Positions 8,041 through 17,216 are shown, numbered from the stretch's first letter. The stretch: DNA of 49,964 nt from an uncultured Clostridia bacterium (GCA_944387445.1 CALXEX010000013.1:1-49964), one strand, 5' to 3'. Notes: generated by a model from the letters alone, not told the origin. Numbers and translations are program-made.

Positions 8041-9927
8041 ATGGAATATAATGCAGGAGAATATGATGTAGCTGTTGTTGGTGCAGGACATGCTGGATGT
8101 GAAGCTGCACTTGCATCTGCAAGATTGGGAATGAAAACATTAATTTTTTCAATTAGCCTAGAAGCAATTGCCAATATGCCATGTAACCCACATATAGGAG
8201 GAAGCTCTAAAGGACATCTAGTAAGAGAAATTGATGCTCTAGGTGGGGAGATGGGAAAAAATATTGATAAAACAATGATACAAATCAAAATGCTAAACAC
8301 TTCAAAAGGACCAGCTGTTCATTCCTTAAGAGCACAGGCTGATAGAAAAAAATATCAAGCAGAAATGAAACATACCTTGGAAAAACAAGAAAATCTTGAA
8401 GTAAAACAAGGTGAGATTGTAGATATCGTTGTTGATAATGGAAAAGTAAAAGCGATAAAAACAGATGTAGGAGCTGTTTACCATGTAAAGACAGTTATTT
8501 TGGCAACAGGAACATATTTAAAAGGAAAAATCTTTATTGGAGAATTCTCAAAAGAAAGCGGTCCTGATGGTGTTGCATCAGCAAATAAATTGTCAGATGT
8601 ATTAAAAAACTTAGGAATTCCTTTAGTAAGATTTAAGACAGGAACACCAGCTAGAATTAATAGAAGAAGTATTGATTTTAGCAAAATGGAAATTCAAAAA
8701 GGTGATCAAGGAATAGAGGCGTTTTCTTTTGAAGATGAACCAAAAGAATTTGAACAAGTAGATTGTTATCTAACTTATACAAATGAAAAAACACATGAGA
8801 TTATAAGGAATAATTTACACAGATCACCATTATATGCTGGAAAGATAGAGGGAACAGGACCTAGGTATTGTCCTTCTATAGAAGATAAAGTAGTGAGATT
8901 TAGTGATAAACCAAGACACCAAGCATTTGTAGAACCAGTAGGATTAGATACAGAAGAAATGTATATACAAGGAATGAGCTCATCACTTCCAGAAGATGTA
9001 CAAATTGCTCTTTATAGAACAATACCGGGATTAGAGCATGCGGAATTTACAAGGCCAGCATATGCTATAGAATATGATTGCATAGACCCATCAAATTTAA
9101 AATTATCCTTAGAATATAAAGGAATTGAAGGATTATTTATGGCAGGCCAAATCAATGGAACTTCAGGATATGAAGAAGCAGCAGCACAAGGATTAATTGC
9201 AGGAATCAATGCAGTTCAAAAAATAAAAGGAAAAGAGCCATTAATATTAGATAGATCACAAGCATATATTGGTGTTTTAATTGATGATATTGCAACAAAA
9301 GGAACAAATGAGCCATATAGAATGATGACATCTAGAGCAGAATATAGGCTACTTTTAAGACAAGATAATGCAGATTTAAGATTAACCACAATTGGACATG
9401 AAATTGGATTAATAGCAGATGAAAGATATCAAAAGTTTTTAAAGAAAAAAGAAAATATAGAAAAAGAAAAAGAAAGATTACGCCATTTGGTTGTAAAACC
9501 AACAGAAAAAGTAAATAAATTTCTAGTAGAACAAGGAACTTCAGAATTAACAAACGGAACTAAAATGGCAGAATTATTAAAAAGACCAGAGATAAATTAT
9601 CAAAATTTAGGCGAAATAGATGAAAATAGACCTGAACTTTCAATACAAGAACAAGAAGAAGTAGAAATTCAGATAAAATATGAAGGATATATAAAATTAC
9701 AAGAAGCACAAGTAGAAAAATTTAAAAAATTAGAAGAAAAAATATTACCAGATGACGTAGATTATGAAAAAATCAAAGGGATTAGTTTAGAAGGAAGACA
9801 AAAATTAAATAAATTCAAACCACACTCAATTGGACAAGCATCAAGAATATCAGGGGTTTCACCAGCAGATGTATCTGTACTTTTAATATATTTACAACAA
9901 CTAAAAGAAGAAAAAAATAGAAATTAG
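8041..9927 (+). CDS. mnmG: tRNA uridine-34 modification enzyme MnmG (GidA)
   Basis: This FAD-dependent partner of MnmE has 628 residues, the usual length. The FAD-binding Rossmann motif is [19 protein letters not shown] near residues 13-31, followed by the family signature [28 protein letters not shown]. The GidA segment [15 protein letters not shown] lies near residue 380, and the C-terminal helical domain ends with [18 protein letters not shown]. The ribosome binding site AAGGAG precedes the ATG. It lies downstream of mnmE, the conserved order, but with an unusually long 489-bp gap. Its own frame is intact and it has no in-frame CGG. Confidence 0.97.
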   Translation: MEYNAGEYDVAVVGAGHAGCEAALASARLGMKTLIFSISLEAIANMPCNPHIGGSSKGHLVREIDALGGEMGKNIDKTMIQIKMLNTSKGPAVHSLRAQADRKKYQAEMKHTLEKQENLEVKQGEIVDIVVDNGKVKAIKTDVGAVYHVKTVILATGTYLKGKIFIGEFSKESGPDGVASANKLSDVLKNLGIPLVRFKTGTPARINRRSIDFSKMEIQKGDQGIEAFSFEDEPKEFEQVDCYLTYTNEKTHEIIRNNLHRSPLYAGKIEGTGPRYCPSIEDKVVRFSDKPRHQAFVEPVGLDTEEMYIQGMSSSLPEDVQIALYRTIPGLEHAEFTRPAYAIEYDCIDPSNLKLSLEYKGIEGLFMAGQINGTSGYEEAAAQGLIAGINAVQKIKGKEPLILDRSQAYIGVLIDDIATKGTNEPYRMMTSRAEYRLLLRQDNADLRLTTIGHEIGLIADERYQKFLKKKENIEKEKERLRHLVVKPTEKVNKFLVEQGTSELTNGTKMAELLKRPEINYQNLGEIDENRPELSIQEQEEVEIQIKYEGYIKLQEAQVEKFKKLEEKILPDDVDYEKIKGISLEGRQKLNKFKPHSIGQASRISGVSPADVSVLLIYLQQLKEEKNRN

Positions 9928-9956
9928 GCCTATCCCTTTTGTTCAATTTTTGAACG

Positions 9957-10014
9957 TTGGGGACGTGCCAAATCGTTCAAATAAAAAAAGGAAAAAATGA
10001 GTCCGTCCCCAAAA
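9957..10014. repeat. Short inverted-repeat element sharing the end of the 47.7-kb palindrome
   Basis: The arms TTGGGGACG (9957-9965) and CGTCCCCAA close a small hairpin element of about 58 bp. Its left part, GGGACGTGCCAAATCGTTC, is identical to the outer end of the large palindromic element at 47651-47991. A palindrome with arms GTTCAA and TTGAAC (9941-9955) lies next to it. This looks like a REP or MITE-type dispersed repeat placed just upstream of rsmG. Confidence 0.75.
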
Positions 10015-10041
10015 TCCCGATTTATAGAAAGGAAAAAAGAA

Positions 10042-10764
10042 ATGGATATTCAACAATTTTCTGATTTGATGATAGAATATGGAAAAGAAATCGATATAGT
10101 GTTTACAAAGGAACAATTGAAAAAATTTTATCAATACATGAATCTTTTAATCGAATGGAATGAAAAAATAAATTTAACGGCAATTGTTGAACCAAAAGAA
10201 ATTATATTAAAACATTTCATAGATTCTTTAACAATTACAAAATATATAGGAAAAAATCAATCTGTTATAGATATTGGCACAGGAGCAGGTTTTCCAGGAA
10301 TTCCTTTAAAAATTGTAAGGAAGGATTTAAAAATAACATTACTAGATTCGTTAAATAAAAGAATTCATTTCTTAGATGAAGTGATAAAAGATTTAGCATT
10401 AGAAAATATTGATACAGTACATGCGAGAATAGAAGAATATGCCAAAAATAAAAACTATAGAGAAACATATAATATAGCAACTTCAAGAGCAGTAGCAAAT
10501 TTAACAACTTTATCTGAATATATGTTACCAATGGTTAGGATAAACGGGATGGCAATATGTATGAAAGGTTCTGAAATTAGTGAAGAAATTTCTAAAAGTA
10601 AAAACTCTATAAAATTACTAGGGGGAGAAATTAGTAAGATAGAAGAATTTACACTTCCAAAAAGTGATTACAAAAGAAATTTGATTTTGATAGAAAAAGC
10701 AAGACAAACACCTAATAAATATCCTAGAAAGCCTGGAATGCCTTCAAAAGAGCCACTTTACTAA
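10042..10764 (+). CDS. rsmG: 16S rRNA (guanine-527-N7)-methyltransferase RsmG
   Basis: This SAM-dependent enzyme methylates G527 of 16S rRNA. From the start MDIQQFSDLM it has 240 residues, the usual size. The motifs are LIEWNEKINLTAI, the SAM-binding loop VIDIGTGAGFPGIPL, and the conserved RAVANLTTLSEYMLP with the Arg-Ala pair. The frame extends 15 codons further upstream, but those codons lie in the inverted-repeat element and encode a non-homologous MSPSPKSR peptide. AAAGGA precedes ATG 10042. Confidence 0.94.
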   Translation: MDIQQFSDLMIEYGKEIDIVFTKEQLKKFYQYMNLLIEWNEKINLTAIVEPKEIILKHFIDSLTITKYIGKNQSVIDIGTGAGFPGIPLKIVRKDLKITLLDSLNKRIHFLDEVIKDLALENIDTVHARIEEYAKNKNYRETYNIATSRAVANLTTLSEYMLPMVRINGMAICMKGSEISEEISKSKNSIKLLGGEISKIEEFTLPKSDYKRNLILIEKARQTPNKYPRKPGMPSKEPLY

Positions 10765-10822
10765 AAGAATAAAAATAAAAGAAATAACCAAGAAAAAAAG
10801 TCAAAAAAATTGTGAAAATTTA

Positions 10823-10851
10823 TTGACTTTTTTTTTATATTTATATATGAT
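10823..10851 (+). promoter_or_regulatory. parAB promoter
   Basis: TTGACT (10823-10828) and TATGAT (10846-10851) with a 17-bp spacer lie about 60 bp upstream of parA. Confidence 0.6.
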
Positions 10852-10911
10852 TATAATAGAATACAAACAAACTAAAGAGTAAATATTAACTAAAAATGGA
10901 GGCGAAAGATT

Positions 10912-11700
10912 TTGGGAAAAATTATATCAGTTGCAAACCAAAAAGGAGGCGTTGGTAAAACAACCACAACCGTTAACTTAAGCACAATATTAGCAAAAAA
11001 AGGAAAAAAAGTATTATTAATAGACGCAGATCCTCAAGGAAATGCAACAAGTGGATTAGGAATTGAAAAAGAGGTAGAATTTTCTACTTATGATATTTTA
11101 GTAAATGATACAGAAATGAAACAAGCACTTCAAAAAACAATGATAAAAAATTTATTATTATGTCCTTCTAATATGAATTTAGCAGGAGCAGAAGTAGAAT
11201 TGGTATCTATGATGTCAAGAGAGCAAAGATTAAAAGAAAAATTAGAAGAAATCAAAGATTCTTTTGACTATATATTTATCGATTGTCCGCCATCATTAGG
11301 GTTGATTACTTTAAATGCATTTACAGCTTCAGATAGTGTGTTGATTCCTGTACAATGTGAATATTTTGCATTAGAAGGATTAGGACAACTGTTAAATACT
11401 GTAAATTTAGTAAAAAAACATTTAAATAAAACCATAATGATAGAAGGTGCCTTACTTACTATGTATGATATAAGAACCAATTTATCAAACCAAGTTGTGA
11501 AAGAAGTCAAAAAATATTTTAATGATAAAGTATATAAAACCGTCATACCAAGAAATGTAAGATTAAGTGAAGCGCCAAGTTATGGAATGCCTATTACAGA
11601 ATATGACCCTAGATCAAAAGGGGCAAAGGCATATATGAAATTTGCAAAAGAATTTCTGAAAATCAATGAAGAAGAGAAAAAAGCAAAACATATGATGTAA
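10912..11700 (+). CDS. parA: Chromosome partition ATPase ParA/Soj
   Basis: This 262-residue ParA-family ATPase has the deviant Walker A motif KGGVGKTTTTVNLS at residues 10-23 and Walker B YIFIDCPPSLG. With ParB it drives origin segregation, and in Firmicutes it also regulates DnaA. The start is a TTG set by GGAGGCG 8 bp upstream. parB follows 49 bp downstream. The protein is cytosolic and nucleoid-associated. Confidence 0.96.
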   Translation: MGKIISVANQKGGVGKTTTTVNLSTILAKKGKKVLLIDADPQGNATSGLGIEKEVEFSTYDILVNDTEMKQALQKTMIKNLLLCPSNMNLAGAEVELVSMMSREQRLKEKLEEIKDSFDYIFIDCPPSLGLITLNAFTASDSVLIPVQCEYFALEGLGQLLNTVNLVKKHLNKTIMIEGALLTMYDIRTNLSNQVVKEVKKYFNDKVYKTVIPRNVRLSEAPSYGMPITEYDPRSKGAKAYMKFAKEFLKINEEEKKAKHMM

Positions 11701-11749
11701 AAAAACACAGAATAAGAAAATTTATGAAGTGAAAAGGAGGAAGATATAC

Positions 11750-12589
11750 ATGGCAAAAATGTCAGGATTAGGAAAAGGATTAGATGCATTGTTTGGACCA
11801 GCACCAGAAGAAGAACAAATGCAGGAAAATGATGTATTAAAAAATTTGAAAGTAACAGAAGTAGAACCAAATAGAGATCAACCAAGAAAAAATTTTGATC
11901 AAGAAGCATTAGAAGAATTGGCAGAATCTATAAAAGAATATGGATTAATACAACCAATTGTTGTAACAAAAAAAGATGGATATTATGGAATTGTCGCGGG
12001 AGAAAGAAGATGGAGAGCATCTAAAATAGCAGGATTAACAGAAATCCCAGCCATTATTAGAGAAGATAATGAAAGAATCAATTCTGAAATTTCCTTAATT
12101 GAAAATATGCAAAGAGAAGATTTAAATCCTTATGAAAAAGCATTAGGTGTTAGAACTTTAATTGATAATTATGGATTATCACAAGAAGAAGTTGCTAAAA
12201 AATTAGGAAAAGGAAGAAGTACCATTGCTAATATTGTTAGAATTTTAAATTTAGAGCCTAGAGTATTAGAAATGGCAAAAGAGGGAAAATTAACAGAAGG
12301 GCATTGCAAAGCACTTTTAGCCATTACAGACCCAGAAAAACAATATAAAACAGCCATTCAAATGCTAGAAAGAGGCGCAACTGTAAGACAAGTTGAGAAA
12401 AAGGCAAGAGTGAAAGAAACAAAAGAAGAATCAGATAGAAATCATATATTATATAAAAGTATAGAAGATAACTTCCAAAGTTTCTTTGGATCAAAAGTTA
12501 GATTAGATGCAGGAAAAAGAAGGGGAAAAATTATCATAGAATATACTTCTAATGATGATTTAGAAAGAATATTAAATCTAATAAAATAA
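11750..12589 (+). CDS. parB: Chromosome partition protein ParB/Spo0J
   Basis: This parS-binding CTPase clamp has 279 residues from ATG 11750, set by AAGGAGG at 11734-11740. The N-terminal CTP-binding box is seen as VAGERRWRASKIAGL, with ENMQREDLNPYEKA following. The central helix-turn-helix is LSQEEVAKKLGKGRSTIANIVRILNL. The C-terminal dimerisation segment is near GKIIIEYTSNDDLERIL. It begins with the typical MSGLGKGLDALFG shortly after the start. No clear parS site is visible in this window. Confidence 0.95.
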   Translation: MAKMSGLGKGLDALFGPAPEEEQMQENDVLKNLKVTEVEPNRDQPRKNFDQEALEELAESIKEYGLIQPIVVTKKDGYYGIVAGERRWRASKIAGLTEIPAIIREDNERINSEISLIENMQREDLNPYEKALGVRTLIDNYGLSQEEVAKKLGKGRSTIANIVRILNLEPRVLEMAKEGKLTEGHCKALLAITDPEKQYKTAIQMLERGATVRQVEKKARVKETKEESDRNHILYKSIEDNFQSFFGSKVRLDAGKRRGKIIIEYTSNDDLERILNLIK

Positions 12590-12605
12590 AGGAAGGTGAT
12601 AAAGC

Positions 12606-13124
12606 ATGGAGAATATAATAGGGTTTTTAAAAACAGATACCTTTCTAATCATAAATGCTATTTTACTATGTGTTTTTTTAATAGGTATTTTACTATTAAT
12701 CATAAAGCTTCATTCTATCAATAAGAAATATAAAACATTTTTAGCAAAATTGGGAAAAGGAGAAAACATAGAAGAAGACCTAGAAAATTATATGTATAGA
12801 GTAGAACGTGTTGAAAAGCAAAATGCAGAAATGAGAAATTTAATAGAAACAATTGATAACAATATAGATAATTGTATTCAAAAAATAGGTATTATTAGAT
12901 ATAATGCATTTAAAGATACAGGAAGTGATTTAAGTTTTGCACTTGCTATGTTAGATGAAAAGAATAATGGAGTGGTCTTAAATGGTATTTATTCTAGAGA
13001 AATGTCTAATATTTATGCAAAACCCGTAGAAAATGGAAAATCAAAATATACCATTTCAGAAGAAGAGCAAGAAGCAATCCAAAAGGCTATGGAAAACAAA
13101 GGAATATATAGAGTGAAAGAATAG
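12606..13124 (+). CDS. DUF4446 family membrane-anchored protein
   Basis: This 172-residue protein has one N-terminal membrane segment (residues about 12-34), a charged coiled-coil-like stretch (about 60-95) and a compact C-terminal domain with IRYNAFKDTGSDLSFALAMLD and NGVVLNGIYSRE. That pattern matches DUF4446 proteins, which commonly follow parB in Clostridia. The function is not known. The ribosome binding site is GGAAGGTG, 16 bp after the parB stop, so it is in the same operon. Confidence 0.85.
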   Translation: MENIIGFLKTDTFLIINAILLCVFLIGILLLIIKLHSINKKYKTFLAKLGKGENIEEDLENYMYRVERVEKQNAEMRNLIETIDNNIDNCIQKIGIIRYNAFKDTGSDLSFALAMLDEKNNGVVLNGIYSREMSNIYAKPVENGKSKYTISEEEQEAIQKAMENKGIYRVKE

Positions 13125-13163
13125 AAAGATAGAAAAAATTAATCAACAATTAACATAAAAAGA

Positions 13164-13188
13164 AAAGAGAGGAAGAACTCCTCTCTTT
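13164..13188. terminator. Bidirectional terminator
   Basis: AAAGAGAGGA (13164-13173) and TCCTCTCTTT (13179-13188) make a perfect 10-bp stem with a 5-nt loop. The T-rich tail is better on the minus strand. It closes both the parAB operon and the small convergent gene at 13187-13384. Confidence 0.75.
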
Positions 13189-13384
13189 ATGAGAAACATA
13201 TCAAGATTGATGCCAGCAGGCAAAAAACTGGCAATGCTAAAAAAACTAATAGGCAACCACAGCCTATTTTTTTTGCGCCCTCTTTTACAGAGGACTTAAA
13301 AAAATAAGCGTCTTGTGCTTGCCTGTCGGCATTATAACTTTCCTCCAGAATCGTTACATGCCGATAAGGCTTCTTTTTTTTCAT
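13187..13384 (-). CDS. Small membrane protein, GC-richer orphan with an in-frame CGG
   Basis: This 65-residue protein of unknown function has a basic N-terminus (MKKKKPYRHV), a GCGC cysteine pair near residue 42 and one C-terminal membrane segment (about 46-64) rich in Cys, Leu and Ala. Expression signals look complete: TTGCTT (13439-13444), a 17-bp spacer and TGGTATAAT on the minus strand, AGGAGGAA before ATG, and a terminator. Codon use is unlike the neighbours (GCC, GAC, CTG). Codon 8 is CGG followed by C, and a +1 shift there would stop after two more codons, so here CGG must be read as Arg or the gene is poorly expressed. Recent transfer is likely. Confidence 0.7.
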   Translation of the reverse strand: MKKKKPYRHVTILEESYNADRQAQDAYFFKSSVKEGAKKIGCGCLLVFLALPVFCLLASILICFS

Positions 13385-13415
13385 GTGTTTATTCCTCCTA
13401 CAATTTTATACTTAC

Positions 13416-13444
13416 ATTATACCACAAAACCTTAAAATAAGCAA
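13416..13444 (-). promoter_or_regulatory. Promoter of the 13187-13384 gene
   Basis: On the minus strand TTGCTT (13444-13439) and TATAAT (13421-13416) have a 17-bp spacer and an extended TGG before the -10. It lies back to back with the plus-strand promoter at 13449-13477. Confidence 0.7.
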
Positions 13445-13448
13445 TTTA

Positions 13449-13477
13449 TTGACTTTTTGCAAAAAAAAAGGTATAAT
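13449..13477 (+). promoter_or_regulatory. Promoter at the head of the secretion-like cluster
   Basis: TTGACT (13449-13454), a 17-bp spacer and TATAAT (13472-13477) lie about 40 bp upstream of ATG 13516. Confidence 0.75.
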
Positions 13478-13515
13478 AAAAGTATATGTAAATAAAAAAA
13501 TAAGAGGTGAAAAAA

Positions 13516-14949
13516 ATGGATATAGGCGATAAAAGAAAAGCAGAACAAGAGATGATCAAAGAAGAACGTGAAATATATGTAAGTATTCAAAAAGAAAACG
13601 AATTTATGAAGGTTGTTTTAGCATTAGCAAAAGGTGAAACAAATCCAGTTCGACTTCAAAGAATGCTATATAATTTACAAATAGGAAACAGAAGAGATTA
13701 TAATAAAGATCTAAGAGGGTTTATAAAAAAAGATAAGGGGTTAAAAACTACGCATAAAGAAGCCTTTGAAGAATTATTAGATGAAAATGATAAAATATAT
13801 GAAAATGTGCAAAAGGTTATTTGCGAAAAACTCTCTATTACACAAGAAGAAATAGATGAAGCTAAAAAGGAAAAAGAAAAAAATCCAGATAATGGGTTAG
13901 AAGATCCTAGAGGACTTGTTCCTGATGAATTGCTTACTAAAGAACAAGTAATAGCCAGTTTATTAGGAAGAAAAGAAAATCAAATTGATACGAAAAATAC
14001 TTATGACGATTTTCAGGTTAAACAAGTGAAACTGAACTTGAAATTAAGTTTAACAAATATCAAAAATGCATTAAATATTATTGAAGAAAATTTAACCCAT
14101 ATTGATATTTCAACTATGGAGCCAGGATCAGATGATGCCAAAGCATTAGCAAGTTTAGTAAGAAGATCAAAAAATACTTCTAAAGATTGGACAGAATATT
14201 TAATTCATGAAAAAATGCAAAAGAAATTCAAATTACATGAAGATAGTTTTTTAAATTTATTTGATGATACAATAGGACCAGCAAAAAGAACGTGGGAATT
14301 AGCAACAAGTATGGAAAAAGAAATAATAGAGGCAGGGTTAGTTCAAGAAGACGAAATAGAAGACTTGGCAAATCAAAATTTATCTTTTCAAGCCAAACGT
14401 TATTGGAGAAATGAAGAAGTAAGAAAAGCAAGTATACAAGATGAAGTAGAACCAGACGATATAGAAGCTACGTATAGAACAAACCCAGCATATTGTGAAG
14501 ATGAACAAACATTTTTAAATTATAAATATTTTACAGATGTTAGTAGAACTGAAGAGGATATAGAAAAAGCAGAACAAGGTTTGGGAATTAATTTTAGAGT
14601 TAGCAGAAGAGAAATTGCAACAACAAATGTAATGAGAAAATGGTTAAATTTATATTACAGAATTCCAGAAAATATGAGAGATGTCATAGAAAACGCAACG
14701 CAAGGTTTTGGTTGGCGTGGAAATAGTATATTTGCTGCTGTGTTTGGATATGTAATGGGGCAAGCGGCAAAAGATCCGGATACAATATTTGGTGGTCATT
14801 CAGGAGATACAGCCAGAGAAAGGCATAGAAGATTTACAGAAGAAATGGGAGGACCAGAACCTGGACCGGGTGAACCACATGGATGTGATCATGAGCATGA
14901 ACATCATCATGACCACGGACATGATCATGGACATGAGCCTGGAGATTAA
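13516..14949 (+). CDS. Unknown protein with His-rich C-terminal tail
   Basis: I do not recognise this 477-residue, highly charged, mostly helical protein. It has no signal peptide or membrane segment. ATG 13516 follows AGAGGTG with good spacing. The last 35 residues change character: a Gly-Pro segment then a run of His alternating with Asp, Glu and Gly, with a single Cys just before it, resembling a metal-binding tail (Ni, Zn or Co chaperone-like). The body contains IFAAVFGYVMGQAAKD near residue 415. It heads the secretion-like cluster and has the same strand and promoter as the next gene, so it may be a cytosolic accessory or substrate. That role is inference. Confidence 0.75.
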   Translation: MDIGDKRKAEQEMIKEEREIYVSIQKENEFMKVVLALAKGETNPVRLQRMLYNLQIGNRRDYNKDLRGFIKKDKGLKTTHKEAFEELLDENDKIYENVQKVICEKLSITQEEIDEAKKEKEKNPDNGLEDPRGLVPDELLTKEQVIASLLGRKENQIDTKNTYDDFQVKQVKLNLKLSLTNIKNALNIIEENLTHIDISTMEPGSDDAKALASLVRRSKNTSKDWTEYLIHEKMQKKFKLHEDSFLNLFDDTIGPAKRTWELATSMEKEIIEAGLVQEDEIEDLANQNLSFQAKRYWRNEEVRKASIQDEVEPDDIEATYRTNPAYCEDEQTFLNYKYFTDVSRTEEDIEKAEQGLGINFRVSRREIATTNVMRKWLNLYYRIPENMRDVIENATQGFGWRGNSIFAAVFGYVMGQAAKDPDTIFGGHSGDTARERHRRFTEEMGGPEPGPGEPHGCDHEHEHHHDHGHDHGHEPGD

Positions 14950-15003
14950 TAAGGAGAAAGATAAGTATAAGAAAATAAATGATAAATATAGGAGGAAAAT
15001 AAT

Positions 15004-15865
15004 ATGTTTCAATTAATTGGTAGAATGACAGTAGAACCAGGAAGTGCACCTGTTTGGAAAGGACGGAGAAAATGGTCATAGAAGACTAAGTTGGTTTCAT
15101 AGAAATTTTGGACGATATGGATATGGAAGAAATGGAAGAAATCTTTTTGGAAATCCTTCAATAGATATGGCAACACCAGAAGAAAAAGGATTTGAAGAAG
15201 GAGTAAGAACACATATAGAAGAAATCTTGTTGGTTAAATTTCAAAAAACAAACGTGTTTTCAGAAACTGAAAAGCAAGGACTTGAAATGACTGTAAGGGC
15301 ACAAATGCATGGACATTCAAAGGTGATTTTTGATGAAGCTTGTCATAGAGTAGAGAATGATAAAAGATTACAAGCAGAAATAGAAAATATGACGGAAAGA
15401 GAAATGCAAGATGTATTTATGGCAGAAGTTGAAAGAGAGGCAGAAAGGATTGTTGTAAATGAATTTGAATTTGATCGTAATATAGATATTGATTTATTTA
15501 TGAAAAGAGAAAAAGATATAAAAGAAAGAGTAAAAAAAGAAGAAATAACAGAGGAAGAAGCCTATGAAATTTTAAGAGAACCGATTGTTGTACAGAAGGA
15601 AAATGAAAAAGAATCACAGTCTCAGGGATATGAAGAATATTATAAGTATTGTAATAATCGATCAAGAGGAGAAAGAGGAAATTCATCAGGACAAAGAGGA
15701 CAGAGAAGAAAGTCATCAGCTAGAGCAAGTAGAGATACCAAGAATAGATATAGAGAATTTAGAAGAGCACAATATGTACCAAATGATAAGAGGGAGAAAC
15801 CAAAAGGAAAACCAAAAAAAGAGAAAACACAAGAAACATCACGAGATGAAGAATTGGTACAATAA
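15004..15865 (+). CDS. Unknown basic protein, needs +1 frameshift at CGG codon 21
   Basis: The only good start is ATG 15004, behind AGGAGGAAAAT. Frame 0 reads MFQLIGRMTVEPGSAPVWKG, then CGG (15064-15066), and stops five codons later at TAG 15077-15079. Skipping the C of CGG gives GENGHRRLSWFHRNFGRYGY and continues to 15865, a protein of about 286 residues. The frame open from GTG 15044 has no convincing ribosome binding site. The middle (60-190) is charged and helical, with TEREMQDVFMAEVEREAERI. The last 80 residues are Arg, Lys, Ser and Gln rich and probably disordered, suggesting nucleic acid or membrane surface contact. The family is not recognised. Confidence 0.7.
15064..15067 (+). other. 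CGG +1 frameshift site 2 (gene at 15004)
   Basis: In-frame CGG followed by A, after codon GGA. The frame from the strong start at 15004 and the long downstream frame overlap only at 15035-15079, so any frame change must fall there, and the single in-frame CGG of that overlap supplies it. Confidence 0.7.
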
Positions 15866-15909
15866 AATATAACAAATCAAAAAATGAAACAAGAACTTAA
15901 AAATATATA

Positions 15910-15939
15910 TTGACAAAACAAAAAAAAGTATGGTACTCT
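15910..15939 (+). promoter_or_regulatory. Possible promoter of the pilin genes
   Basis: TTGACA (15910-15915) and TACTCT (15934-15939) with an 18-bp spacer and a TGG extension lie about 35 bp upstream of the first pilin-like gene. Confidence 0.5.
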
Positions 15940-15975
15940 TAAAATATAAGGATATATAGAAAGGAGTGACGAAAA

Positions 15976-16341
15976 ATGACGATAAAAACACAAAAAATAT
16001 TAAAAACACTCTTTTTTATAAGTATATTTATAAGTCTGATTTTAAGTGGGACAATGAGTTATGCCAGTGCAGGACAAATAGATGTGAATGCAGTTACGAT
16101 TAATGAGTCAAAAATAGAAGACTTAAAACCAATGTTTGAATCCATGTTAGGATTTGTTCAAGTAATTGGTAGTGCAATTTCTGTTATTATCATTGCTGTG
16201 ATAGGTGTAAAATATATGTACTCTTCAGTAGAGGAAAAGGCAGAATACAAGCAAACAATGATATATTATGTAATTGGAGCAGTATTAATATTTTCTACAG
16301 TAAATATTATGGTAATTTTATATAATGCAATTGCTAGTTAA
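15976..16341 (+). CDS. VirB2/TrbC-like pilin-type membrane protein (copy 1)
   Basis: This 121-residue protein has an N-terminal signal-like hydrophobic segment (12-30, likely cleavage near SYASA) and two further hydrophobic segments (about 55-78 and 92-115) separated by a short charged loop EEKAEYKQT. That layout matches VirB2/TrbC pilin subunits of type IV secretion systems. The ribosome binding site is AAAGGAGTGA. It is the first of three tandem related genes, and its core FVQVIGSAISVIIIAVIGVKY closely matches copy 3. Confidence 0.75.
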   Translation: MTIKTQKILKTLFFISIFISLILSGTMSYASAGQIDVNAVTINESKIEDLKPMFESMLGFVQVIGSAISVIIIAVIGVKYMYSSVEEKAEYKQTMIYYVIGAVLIFSTVNIMVILYNAIAS

Positions 16342-16374
16342 AAATAAAGTGTATCAGAAAAGGAAGTGAAAAAC

Positions 16375-16752
16375 ATGAAAAGAAGAATATATAGAATATT
16401 AATTATGATTATGATTATCATTGGGTTATCAACTTCTTATGTAAAAGCTTCTTTATGGTCTGATGCTAAAAACTGGTTAGAAAAAGGAAACGAATATTCC
16501 ACCTTAGCAAACAATACAGAAAATGCAATGAATACTTTTTCAGAATTAGCAGGATTATTATTCGGAATAGGATTTGGAATAGGACTTATTGCTTTAGCAG
16601 GATTAGGTGTTAGTTATTTACTAGCAAGCTCTGCTGAGACAAAATCAGAAATTAAGCAAAAAACAATTGTTGTTGCTATTGGATTAGGTATATTGCTAGG
16701 TTCACTGGCTATTTGGAGAATTGTCATAGGCATTTTAAGTGCTGGAACATAA
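16375..16752 (+). CDS. VirB2/TrbC-like pilin-type membrane protein (copy 2)
   Basis: This 125-residue protein starts at ATG 16375 behind AGGAAGTG. It has a signal-like segment (6-22), a polar stretch (25-55), then two membrane segments (about 60-84 and 98-120) with the loop SSAETKSEIKQKT. It is the most divergent of the three copies: its first core segment is Gly-rich (GLLFGIGFGIGLIALAGLG), so it may be a specialised or minor subunit. Confidence 0.65.
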   Translation: MKRRIYRILIMIMIIIGLSTSYVKASLWSDAKNWLEKGNEYSTLANNTENAMNTFSELAGLLFGIGFGIGLIALAGLGVSYLLASSAETKSEIKQKTIVVAIGLGILLGSLAIWRIVIGILSAGT

Positions 16753-16827
16753 AAAGGTTTATAAAGTTTGTACAACTAAATGTACAAGAATATATATAAT
16801 AAAATATTGATAGAGGAGGGGAAACAT

Positions 16828-17172
16828 ATGAAATCAAAAAAAATAGTAATGATAACTAAGATAGTATTAGTCATGGTATTAATTGTTTCTTTAGCAAATA
16901 CAGTTTTCGCATATGATCCAGGAAACTGGGAGGCAAATGAACAGTCAAGTACCGAGTTGAATGAGATTGTAGGAACTATATTAGGTTTTGTACAAGTGAT
17001 AGGTTCAGCAATTGCAGTTATTATGATTGTTGTTTTAGGTATTAAATATATGGTAGGAAGTGCTGAAGAAAAAGCTGAATACAAGAAAACTATGATTCCT
17101 TATTTGGTAGGTGCTATTTGTATATTTGCAGCTTCAACAATAGCTAATGTTGTTTACAATGCAGTTACATAA
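16828..17172 (+). CDS. VirB2/TrbC-like pilin-type membrane protein (copy 3)
   Basis: From ATG 16828, set by GAGGAGGGG at 16812-16820, this is a 114-residue protein with a signal peptide (cleavage near VFA-YDP) and two membrane segments with FVQVIGSAIAVIMIVVLGIKY and the loop GSAEEKAEYKKT. It is very similar to copy 1. An in-frame upstream ATG (16780) would add a non-homologous extension. A terminator follows, so the pilins can form a separate, highly transcribed unit. Confidence 0.75.
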   Translation: MKSKKIVMITKIVLVMVLIVSLANTVFAYDPGNWEANEQSSTELNEIVGTILGFVQVIGSAIAVIMIVVLGIKYMVGSAEEKAEYKKTMIPYLVGAICIFAASTIANVVYNAVT

Positions 17173-17216
17173 TAGGTAATATATACATATATAATAAAAA
17201 TATAAAAAAGAACAAT

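Noticed and set aside
9997..10041. Longer rsmG start
   Set aside because: The added residues are encoded by a repeat element and do not match RsmG; a better start with ribosome binding site is at 10042.
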